Of a DNA stretch of 64,000 nt, positions 24,239 through 31,120 are shown in pieces. The notes beneath the pieces were generated by a model, which worked only from the letters and a program-made list of their open reading frames with translations, made no database searches and was not told where the DNA came from. The DNA lies in NCBI RefSeq assembly GCF_013141775.1, contig NZ_WHOB01000069.1, positions 310,001 through 374,000 on the forward strand, given 5' to 3'. This DNA comes from Paenibacillus phytohabitans (GTDB lineage Bacteria; Bacillota; Bacilli; Paenibacillales; Paenibacillaceae). The first letter of the stretch is position 1; every line of letters begins with the position of its first letter. The translations under genes were made by a program, and so were the position numbers.

Positions 24239-26197
24239 ATGAACAATATAACCGTCGGACTGCTTGCACATGTAGATGCCGGCAAGACGACCTTCGCAGA
24301 GCAGCTGCTCTACCATACCGAAGCGATCCGCAGCCGTGGCCGGGTGGATCATCAGGATACCTTCATGGATACCCACGAGATTGAAAAAGCGCGCGGTATC
24401 ACTGTTTTTGCCGATCAGGCGGAATTTGTATATAAGGATTCGCGATATTTCCTGCTGGATACCCCGGGCCATGTTGATTTCTCTCCAGAGATGGAGCGCT
24501 GTCTGCAGGTGCTGGATTATGCGGTGGTCATCCTCAGTGCGGTGGAAGGCGTAGAGAGTCATACGGAAACCGTGTGGCAGCTGCTGCGCCGGCATAACAT
24601 TCCCACCCTGTTCTTCATTAACAAAACCGACCGTGCCGGTGCGGACCCGCAGCGTGTACTGGAAGAGATCCGGCAGCAGCTCAGCGGCAATGCCTTCCTG
24701 CTGCCGCAGCAGCCGGGAGAAGCGTTAACCGATGAGCTGAGAGCATTTATAGCGGAGCGTGATGACGCGCTGCTGGAAATGTATCTGGAAGGAGCACTGC
24801 CTGACAACGTCTGCCGCAGTGCACTGCCTGACATGTTGAAACGGGGCGACATTTTTCCTTGTATGCAGGGCTCCGCATTGCTTGATCAAGGGATGGACGG
24901 GTTCCTGGAGGTTCTGAACGCGTTAACCTTCACGGAGTACGATCATGAGCTGCCATTTGCGGGGAGAGTCTATAAGATCCGCCACGATGACAAAGGTACG
25001 CGTATCACCTACATCAAGGCTCTACAGGGAGTACTGAAGAACAGGGACAACTTAATGTATGGACATGGACCGGAACGTGTATCGGCGCGGGTTACCGGAA
25101 TCCGCAAATACAACGGCACCAAATATATTTCCGCCGATTGGGCTGCCGCAGGGGAGCTGTTCGCGGTTGTAGGACTTACTGAAGCCCTGCCGGGTGAGGG
25201 CGTTGGTGAACTGACGGACTCACAGGAAAGCGGCCTAATTCCTACGCTGAAATCCAAAGTCCTTTTTGAACCGCCGGTACACCTGAAAGAACTGATGAAT
25301 GCCTTTGGACAGCTGGGTGCGGAAGATCCTTCGCTCAATGTTAGCTGGGATGAAGAGCTGCAGGAGCTGCATATTCATGTGATGGGCGGAATTCAGCTGG
25401 AGATTCTGGAGCAGATCATGGCTGAACGTTTCCGGATCCGGATTGCTTTTGGGCCGCCGGAGATTCTCTACAAGGAGACGATCACTGGCACCGTCTACGG
25501 CTACGGACATTTCGAACCGCTTGGCCACTACGCTGAGGTTCATCTGAAGCTGGAGGCGGGGGATCGCGGCAGCGGTATTACCTTCATCAACAGCTGTCAC
25601 CCGGATGATCTGGCCGTGGGCTATCAGCATCAGATTGAGCAGCATTTGCTGGAGAGCAGCCATCACGGCCTGCTGATCGGGTCACCGCTGACTGACCTCA
25701 AGATCACCCTGCTTAGCGGCAGAGCGCATAATAAGCATACGAGCGGCGGAGATTTCCGTGAAGCAGCTTACCGGGCCTTACGCCAGGGGCTGGAGCAGGC
25801 CGTGAATCTGCTGCTGGAGCCGGTCTATGACCTGAAGCTCCGGATAGATTCAGACTACGTGGGCAAAGTAATGAGTGATATCCAGCAGGCCAGCGGGAGC
25901 TTCAACCCTCCTGAGATTACGGAGTCCAAGGCTGTCATTACCGGTACGGTTCCAGTGGCAAGCTTCATGAATTATGGGGTGAGACTGGCTTCCTTGACCC
26001 AGGGCAAGGGTTCGCTGTCGCTTAGAGTCGCGGGTTATCAGCCGTGTCATCAGACCGAAACAGTGGTTCAGCAGCGGAATTATAATAAAAATGCCGATCC
26101 GGCGTACTCTTCAACCTCAATCTTCTGCTCCAAAGGCCAGGCGTACCCGGTACCCTGGGAAGAGGCAGAGCAGCATATGCATATTAAAGTACGATGA
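24239..26197 (+). CDS. Tet(M)/EF-G-like ribosomal protection GTPase
   Basis: A 652-residue translational GTPase with the length and layout of tetracycline ribosomal protection proteins. G1 is AHVDAGKT at 10-17, the switch includes RGITVFADQAEF, G3 is DTPGHVDF and G4 is NKTD. Domains II to V follow, ending in a Tet-like tail (YQPCHQTETVVQQRN, then a QAYPVPW region). Such proteins displace tetracycline from the ribosome, but chromosomal relatives without resistance exist. The ribosome-binding site GGAGGTG overlaps the end of the aldo/keto reductase gene and is 14 bases from the ATG, longer than ideal. Confidence 0.88.
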   Translation: MNNITVGLLAHVDAGKTTFAEQLLYHTEAIRSRGRVDHQDTFMDTHEIEKARGITVFADQAEFVYKDSRYFLLDTPGHVDFSPEMERCLQVLDYAVVILSAVEGVESHTETVWQLLRRHNIPTLFFINKTDRAGADPQRVLEEIRQQLSGNAFLLPQQPGEALTDELRAFIAERDDALLEMYLEGALPDNVCRSALPDMLKRGDIFPCMQGSALLDQGMDGFLEVLNALTFTEYDHELPFAGRVYKIRHDDKGTRITYIKALQGVLKNRDNLMYGHGPERVSARVTGIRKYNGTKYISADWAAAGELFAVVGLTEALPGEGVGELTDSQESGLIPTLKSKVLFEPPVHLKELMNAFGQLGAEDPSLNVSWDEELQELHIHVMGGIQLEILEQIMAERFRIRIAFGPPEILYKETITGTVYGYGHFEPLGHYAEVHLKLEAGDRGSGITFINSCHPDDLAVGYQHQIEQHLLESSHHGLLIGSPLTDLKITLLSGRAHNKHTSGGDFREAAYRALRQGLEQAVNLLLEPVYDLKLRIDSDYVGKVMSDIQQASGSFNPPEITESKAVITGTVPVASFMNYGVRLASLTQGKGSLSLRVAGYQPCHQTETVVQQRNYNKNADPAYSSTSIFCSKGQAYPVPWEEAEQHMHIKVR

Positions 26198-26216
26198 AGA
26201 AAGGTGCAGACGGACA

Positions 26217-26618
26217 ATGACTGAAGTAATTGATAAGATTGCCTGGATATATTTCGTGGACGGTAAGGTGCTCGGCGCGCGTTCCAAAGGAAAGGACACC
26301 TATTATTTCCCCGGAGGCAAACGGGAGTCTGGTGAGAGTGATGCACAGACATTGATCCGGGAGATCGAAGAGGAATTATCTGTTCAGATCATACCGGAGA
26401 CCATTGCGGAATTCGGAAGCTTTGAAGCTCCCGCGCATGGCAAAGCAGAAGGCGTTTCCGTCCGGATGACCTGCCTGACCGCAGAGTTCACGGGTGAACT
26501 GAGCCCGGCTTCCGAAATCGAGGAATTGGCCTGGTTAACCTATGAAGACAAAGCGCGCGTGTCAGCTGTCAGTGTGATGATTATGGACAAGCTGAAGGAA
26601 ATGAAGCTGCTCTCCTAA
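26217..26618 (+). CDS. NUDIX hydrolase
   Basis: A 133-residue NUDIX protein. The box is GGKRESGESDAQTLIREIEE followed by EL, with all metal-binding glutamates present; the usual final G is replaced by S in ELSV. The start AWIYFVDGKVLGARSKGKDTYY-like region contains the strand found in YfcD-type NUDIX proteins. I chose ATG 26217 with AAAGGTG upstream; it is 19 bases after the Tet-like stop, so it is likely the third gene of that unit. Substrate unknown. Confidence 0.88.
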   Translation: MTEVIDKIAWIYFVDGKVLGARSKGKDTYYFPGGKRESGESDAQTLIREIEEELSVQIIPETIAEFGSFEAPAHGKAEGVSVRMTCLTAEFTGELSPASEIEELAWLTYEDKARVSAVSVMIMDKLKEMKLLS

Positions 26619-26631
26619 ACCATACAGTTAT

Positions 26632-26675
26632 AAGCCCGTTTTGAGCCGGAAATCCGGTTTGAAATGGGCTTTTTA
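26632..26675 (+). terminator. Terminator after the NUDIX gene
   Basis: AAGCCCGTTTTGAGCCGG pairs with CCGGTTTGAAATGGGCTT (several G-U pairs) around AAAT, followed by five T. Confidence 0.88.
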
Positions 26676-26800
26676 TCGCTTTACCGGCTGCTTTCGGGCA
26701 GCCGTCCGCAGACACTTTTACAATTCAGGACATATGTCCTTCCCGAATCCGGCAAACTGGCTTTTAATTAAGGCAGACAGTATATAGAGGAGAGAGACAG

Positions 26801-27226
26801 ATGAAGGGGATAATTTTCGCATTTATAGGCGGGGCCTGCATTACGCTGCAAGGGGTAGCGAATGCAAGAATCAGCCAGGATATTGGTACGTGGCAGGCAG
26901 CGACGATCACGCAGTTCACCGGGTTCCTGATGGCGCTGGTCATTGCGCTGATCGTACGGGACGGGAAGAAACACGGCTTCCGTAAGGTTAAGCCGTTGTA
27001 TCTGATCGGCGGCGGATTTGCCGCATTCGTTATTTTCAGTGAGGTTACGGCGATTCAGAGCATCGGTGTCACCTTAACCATCTCTGCTTTGCTGATTGCC
27101 CAGCTGTGCCTGACTTTTGTCATCGACATCAAGGGCTGGTTCGGGGTAGCCAAGCAGAAGATGAAGCTACCGCAGTTTATCGGGATCGGGATGATGATCC
27201 TGGGTGTGGTTGTGCTGAAGTTCTGA
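26801..27226 (+). CDS. DUF606/YdcZ family membrane protein (DMT superfamily)
   Basis: A 141-residue protein with about five membrane segments and the DUF606 pattern: GGACITLQGVANARIS near the start, GTWQAATITQFTG, then a final GMMILGVVVLKF. The family belongs to the drug/metabolite transporter superfamily, usually acting as pairs of half-size proteins. A second, longer DUF606 protein lies at 28005 beyond a Crp/Fnr regulator, which suggests the two form a heterodimer. AGGAGAG precedes the ATG. Substrate unknown. Confidence 0.88.
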   Translation: MKGIIFAFIGGACITLQGVANARISQDIGTWQAATITQFTGFLMALVIALIVRDGKKHGFRKVKPLYLIGGGFAAFVIFSEVTAIQSIGVTLTISALLIAQLCLTFVIDIKGWFGVAKQKMKLPQFIGIGMMILGVVVLKF

Positions 27227-27257
27227 TGATTAGGTCAAGCGAAGGTGAACCTGTGCG

Positions 27258-27956
27258 GTGAAGGAAATTCAAGATCCCGGTCGGCTGCAGGCATATCTGC
27301 AGAAGCACCAGCTCGATTACATTTTCAAAGAGCCGCTTAAGCCGCTCCTGTCGCTGCTAAGCTACGATCCGGGGGAGCATATTTGTTCCAAAGGAGACCC
27401 TTCAAGCACACTCTATGTGCTGGTCAAGGGGAAGCTTAAGATTTACACGACCTCGGCAGAGGGCAGAACACTAATCATCTCATTCAAAACACCGCTGGAG
27501 CTTATCGGCGATGTTGAATATATTCAGGGTACGGAAATGCTAAATACGGTAGAAGCAGTGTCACCGGTTCACATGATTGCGGTGCCGTACCGCTGGCTGA
27601 ATAAATATGCGAAGGATCATCCGCCGCTGCTGCATTTTATGCTGGAGATCATCACTCAGAAGTTCTACCGGAAGTCCAGCTTCCTCAGTCTTAATCTGAT
27701 GCATCCGGTGGATGTGCGGCTGGCCAGCTACCTGCTGTCCATCTCCTACGACGAATCCGATCCGCAATTTACCGGCCAGCTGAATACGATTAATCTGGTG
27801 GATACCGCGAATTTCATCGGCACCAGCTACAGGCATTTGAACAGAGTGATCCGGAAGTTCTGCCAGGAAGGGCTAACCGAGCGCAGCTCCGGGGCAATTA
27901 TCGTCAAGGACAGGGAAGGGCTCTCAGCTCTGGCCAGCCGCAATATTTACGAATAA
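27258..27956 (+). CDS. Crp/Fnr family regulator (YeiL-like)
   Basis: A 232-residue regulator with an N-terminal cyclic-nucleotide-binding-like beta barrel (about 30-125, with GEHICSKGDPSSTLYVLVKG) and a C-terminal winged helix (about 165-225, LVDTANFIGTSYRHLNRVIR). There is no N-terminal or central Cys cluster as in FNR, so an oxygen-sensing iron-sulfur site is unlikely. GTG start. It sits between two DUF606 genes in the same direction, 31 and 48 bases away, and probably controls them. Confidence 0.9.
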   Translation: MKEIQDPGRLQAYLQKHQLDYIFKEPLKPLLSLLSYDPGEHICSKGDPSSTLYVLVKGKLKIYTTSAEGRTLIISFKTPLELIGDVEYIQGTEMLNTVEAVSPVHMIAVPYRWLNKYAKDHPPLLHFMLEIITQKFYRKSSFLSLNLMHPVDVRLASYLLSISYDESDPQFTGQLNTINLVDTANFIGTSYRHLNRVIRKFCQEGLTERSSGAIIVKDREGLSALASRNIYE

Positions 27957-28004
27957 ACCCAGGCAATAAGGCAATACAAATCAGCATATAAGGGAGCAAC
28001 AGAT

Positions 28005-28499
28005 ATGTTAGCAGGAATACTACTCGCGCTGATCGCGGGTGCACTGGTTAGTCTACAGAATATTTTCAATGCCAAGGTCAATGAGCATACAGGCTCCTGG
28101 ACAACCACCACACTGGTGCTGGGCATGGGGTTCGCAGCTTCACTGATTATGGGGCTGATTATGGAAGGGAAGAACATGTTCACGCTGCAGCATATGCAGC
28201 CCTGGTACTGGTTCAGCGGTATGATCGGTGTAGGCGTCGTCATCTGTCTGGTCCAGGCGACCCGGATTCTTGGCGCAACGTATGCCATCTCGATCGTCCT
28301 GACTGCGCAGCTCGGCTTCGCCTTATTATGGGATTCCCTGGGCTGGCTGGGGCTGGAGAAGGTTCCGTTCTCGTTTAACCAGCTAATCGGCGTGCTCATC
28401 ATCGTTGGAGGCATTCTGGTGTTCAAATTAGGCGGCAAAAGCGATTCTAAAGACTCCGCCGGAGCCATCGAGCGCCGCAGTGCGCTGCATACGGATTAA
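28005..28499 (+). CDS. DUF606/YdcZ family membrane protein
   Basis: A 164-residue protein with about five membrane segments. It opens with LAGILLALIAGALVSLQNIF and NAKVNEHTGSWTTTTLV, the same signature as the shorter DUF606 protein at 26801, and ends with a hydrophilic tail of about 20 residues. Both probably form one transporter with the Crp/Fnr gene between them. A ribosome-binding site (AGGGAGC) precedes the ATG. A terminator-like hairpin follows. Confidence 0.88.
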   Translation: MLAGILLALIAGALVSLQNIFNAKVNEHTGSWTTTTLVLGMGFAASLIMGLIMEGKNMFTLQHMQPWYWFSGMIGVGVVICLVQATRILGATYAISIVLTAQLGFALLWDSLGWLGLEKVPFSFNQLIGVLIIVGGILVFKLGGKSDSKDSAGAIERRSALHTD

Positions 28500-28510
28500 A
28501 TTAAATGTAA

Positions 28511-28549
28511 GGCGCGCACCGTTTAAATACGGACTGCGTGCTTTTTTTT
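28511..28549 (+). terminator. Terminator after the DUF606 operon
   Basis: An imperfect hairpin in which GCGCGCA and CCGT pair with ACGG and TGCGTGC is followed by eight T. Confidence 0.7.
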
Positions 28550-28663
28550 CGACAGATAAGAATATATTTGCTTCACACTAGCTGAAAAGATGCTGTCCTT
28601 ATAGGGACGGGTAAGCTGCCGTTTCAGGAGAGATGCGGATAAGTGGAGGGCTTGCTAAGAACG

Positions 28664-28733
28664 GGTACTGGTGGGGCTGGTGGAGTTGGTGGTGCTGGTG
28701 GAGCTGGTAGTGCTGGTGTGTTGGTGGTACTGG
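28664..28733. repeat. Tandem 9-bp repeat (GGNGCTGGT)
   Basis: Six consecutive 9-mers from 28664 to 28717 fit GGNGCTGGT with minor changes, followed by a decayed copy to 28733. No ribosome-binding site or recognisable protein is linked to it. The G-rich strand could form unusual structures. Confidence 0.8.
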
Positions 28734-28773
28734 AACTGAATCTGGCGATGGTGATGTTCGAATAAGTGAAGAA

Positions 28774-28951
28774 GCGGACTGACATTCCCTTATTTCATGT
28801 AAAAAGCTTCTATTGGTGCGTACGCGGACCGAGATTCCGTTATCCTGTACATTCGGACATAAAATAAGCGTGTTTCGGACACTTAACGGAATCTGAGTCC
28901 GCGTGTCATGCGATTTCGCCACAATTGCTGAAATAACGGAATCTCAGTCCT
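28774..28951. repeat. Intergenic repeat cluster, copy B
   Basis: Two forward units (28774-28795 and 28824-28843) and two reverse units (28884-28902 and 28933-28951) of the same GCGGACTGAGATTCCGTTAT motif as at 22878-23056. The order forward-forward-reverse-reverse makes nested inverted repeats. The rest of 28500-29122 holds no supported gene; a perfect hairpin GCAGACCG/CGGTCTGC lies near 29075. Confidence 0.82.
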
Positions 28952-29122
28952 CGACATTAGCGAATGCGTCGTGTAGAACCCCGGTATGCTACCGCAGAAA
29001 AAGTGCCTGATTGCCGGTACTCCCGCAAAGCAAAGCAACACGATGCTGCAGCCCGGCGCTTAAGCGCGCTAATAGCAGACCGCAATACGGTCTGCCGCCC
29101 CTATATACGCCTGCAAAGCAGG

Positions 29123-30169
29123 CTACACCTGCCCGAGAGAGGCTGCTGTGCTGCCTTGCATCGCGCTTTTCCATTTCGCATACGTGTTCCACGCCTGGCC
29201 GTTGTCCAGCAGATGCTTGCAGGTATAGACGCCTTCCTCAATAGAGTTGACCCTGCCGGCGGCATGGAGCCTGGCTGCACCATTCAGCAGTGTCTGATTA
29301 TAGAACGCCAGATGTCCGCCGCCCTGCAGCACTTCCTCGGCGGTACGCAGCTGTCTTTCAGCTGTCCAATCGACCTCCGGAACGGGCACTTCCAGTCCGA
29401 GCGACTCCGGATCAATGATATCCAGCTCCGCCGCTCCATCCTGAATGCGGTATACGCGGTTCGGCCGGTCGATATACAGATCCTCCGAGCCTTCCACGCC
29501 TTGAACAACCAGTCCCCGCTGATAGCCGAGCTTCACAATCAGCCGGGAGATCCGGTCGAATACCGTATTATGAAAAATGCCGAAGACGATATAAGGTGAA
29601 CAGGAATAATCAATCAGCTTCTCGGCTGTGTTGAATATCGTACGCAGCCCAATGTCTTCACGCAGGCCGCGCAGAGCACCCAGCGGCGGGCACCACTGCT
29701 CCGATTTCGCAAACAGCACACCGCTGGCCTCCGCCGCCTCAATGGCGGCACTGCGGCTCAGACCGGCAATATCAATTCCGGATGCATGAATGATATCCTG
29801 CAGCGTAATTCCCCACTTCGGAGGCAAGCCTGCGGAGCCATGCAGGGTAACCGGCAGACCGGCGGCAGACAGCAGGAAGGCAGTAGGGAACGTGGCGATG
29901 AAGGAATGAACCCTGCCGTCATAGGGTCCGGCACAATCGATCCCCTGTTGGACAGGTTCCCGTGAGGCATATTTGCGGCAGACCGCGACGAAGGCTTCCA
30001 GCTCTTCCAGGCTCTCCAGCTTCATGCGTTCGGCGATCAGGAACGCGCCAATCTGCACCGGAGAAGCAGTCTGTCCGAGAATAGCTTCTGCCGCATATTC
30101 CGCTTCCCCGTAGCTTAAATCCTTGGCACCGCGTTTGCCGCGGGCCACTTCTTTCAGAATATTAATCAT
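29123..30169 (-). CDS. TrpD2/YbiB-like protein (glycosyltransferase family 3 fold)
   Basis: A 348-residue protein related to anthranilate phosphoribosyltransferase. The N-terminal helical domain (about 1-65, with GEAEYAAEAILGQTASPVQIGAFLIAE pieces) and the C-terminal nucleoside-phosphorylase-like domain are both present. The classic TrpD glycine motif for phosphoribosyl pyrophosphate is changed: HGSAGLPPKWGIT stands where HG-N-R-S blocks are expected. Together with the lack of other trp genes, this fits TrpD2 (YbiB), a nucleic-acid-binding relative. It follows the ANTAR gene by 12 bases with AAGGAG, so it belongs to the nitrite-regulation operon. Confidence 0.8.
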   Translation of the reverse strand: MINILKEVARGKRGAKDLSYGEAEYAAEAILGQTASPVQIGAFLIAERMKLESLEELEAFVAVCRKYASREPVQQGIDCAGPYDGRVHSFIATFPTAFLLSAAGLPVTLHGSAGLPPKWGITLQDIIHASGIDIAGLSRSAAIEAAEASGVLFAKSEQWCPPLGALRGLREDIGLRTIFNTAEKLIDYSCSPYIVFGIFHNTVFDRISRLIVKLGYQRGLVVQGVEGSEDLYIDRPNRVYRIQDGAAELDIIDPESLGLEVPVPEVDWTAERQLRTAEEVLQGGGHLAFYNQTLLNGAARLHAAGRVNSIEEGVYTCKHLLDNGQAWNTYAKWKSAMQGSTAASLGQV

Positions 30170-30181
30170 ATGGAAGTCTCC

Positions 30182-30778
30182 TTAAGTTTGATCCTGCAGC
30201 ATCTGGTACACCTTGACGATGGAAGTAGCGACATCGACCATCCGTTTCCGTTCGTTCATGGCCTGCTTCCGCAGCAGGTCGTAAGCTTCAGATTCGCTGA
30301 TGTTCCTGGCTTTGGAGAGAATACCTTTGGCCATGTCGATCCATTTACGCTCCTCAAGCCGGGATAACAGCTGTTCCCGTTCCTTGAGCCATTGCTGGCG
30401 CTCGAAGCATTGCCTGGAGCTGAAGTGAAGAATCCAGTGGATCTCCTGGGGCTGCATCGCCGGAGACAATATTCCGTCCACCATAATATCATCTCCACAG
30501 GCAGAGACGGATAACGTTGCGGTCCGCGGGGTACACCACCAGAGTACCGGGGCAACCTTGTGCTGAACCAGAATACTTCTCCAATAGCTGATCTCAGTAA
30601 CGGGGAGATGGAGAATGAAGGCATCCGTGTCACCGATCAGCGGAAAGACCTGATCTTCCGAAGCAGCCGTCCCGATCACATAACCGCAGGAACTGAGGAT
30701 ACTGTCAGGAGTTGGGGAGGAGCGTTCTTCTGCGGAATTCTCTGTTCTGCCCGGATCTATAACTAACAGGGAATGCAT
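30182..30778 (-). CDS. ANTAR-domain RNA-binding regulator with degenerate receiver
   Basis: A 198-residue protein. The last ~60 residues form an ANTAR domain (ERKWIDMAKGILSKARNISE, then a helix with AYDLLRKQAMNERK), which in NasR, NasT and AmiR binds paired RNA hairpins and prevents transcription termination. The N-terminal half looks like a receiver, but where the phosphorylated Asp should sit the chain reads FILHLP, a His instead of Asp. I chose ATG 30778 with AAAGGAG upstream. It is divergent from nirB, whose leader carries an ANTAR-type hairpin pair, so the nir operon is the likely target. Confidence 0.9.
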   Translation of the reverse strand: MHSLLVIDPGRTENSAEERSSPTPDSILSSCGYVIGTAASEDQVFPLIGDTDAFILHLPVTEISYWRSILVQHKVAPVLWWCTPRTATLSVSACGDDIMVDGILSPAMQPQEIHWILHFSSRQCFERQQWLKEREQLLSRLEERKWIDMAKGILSKARNISESEAYDLLRKQAMNERKRMVDVATSIVKVYQMLQDQT

Positions 30779-30923
30779 AGTTGACGACGCTCCTTTTACA
30801 TATAATAAGGGGATAAGTCTGCACACCAGTGCAGAATAAGTACAGTCGGAATAAAGATGATGTAATATTATATAACACAGTTCAGGTAATTTTGTCGATG
30901 AATTAAAATAATAAAATTTTATA

Positions 30924-30940
30924 TGTCATAATTATTGACG
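30924..30940. promoter_or_regulatory. GlnR/TnrA-like box at the nirB promoter
   Basis: TGTCATAATTATTGACG fits the TGTNA-N7-TNACA consensus of GlnR/TnrA with one mismatch at the last base. It overlaps the -35 element at 30935-30940. Confidence 0.6.
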
Positions 30941-30964
30941 TAATTAGGATGGCTGTAGTATAGT
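30935..30964 (+). promoter_or_regulatory. nirB operon promoter
   Basis: TTGACG at 30935-30940 and TATAGT at 30959-30964 with an 18-bp spacer. Transcription would start near 30971, about 20 bases before the first ANTAR hairpin. Confidence 0.7.
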
Positions 30965-30989
30965 CGTTTTAACAAATTCATCAATTCTG

Positions 30990-31099
30990 CGAATACAACG
31001 ATGTATTCGGTTGAAGCGGCAATGGCGCCTGCTTTCACTTAAATCGCAACGGAAGAAGTATGTTTCCGGGCGGAGTGAAGCGGGCTATTTCTGTTGTTT
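30990..31099 (+). promoter_or_regulatory. ANTAR-type antitermination leader of the nir operon
   Basis: Hairpin P1 is CGAATAC-AACGAT-GTATTCG (30990-31009) and hairpin P2 is AAGCGGC-AATGGC-GCCTGCTT (31014-31034, one bulged T). Both have six-base loops with A at position 1 and G at position 4, the published recognition mark of ANTAR proteins. The 3' arm of P2 (31027-31039) can instead pair with AGTGAAGCGGGC at 31074-31085 to form a terminator followed by a T-rich tract. The two folds exclude each other, so binding of P1-P2 by the ANTAR protein should allow read-through into nirB. Confidence 0.85.
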
Positions 31100-31120
31100 A
31101 CCTGGAGAGGAGAGAGATAC

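Noticed and set aside
28599..28922. 107-codon minus-strand frame over the 9-bp repeat
   Set aside because: Composition (repeated His, Gln, Pro, Leu) follows from the tandem repeat, with no start signals.
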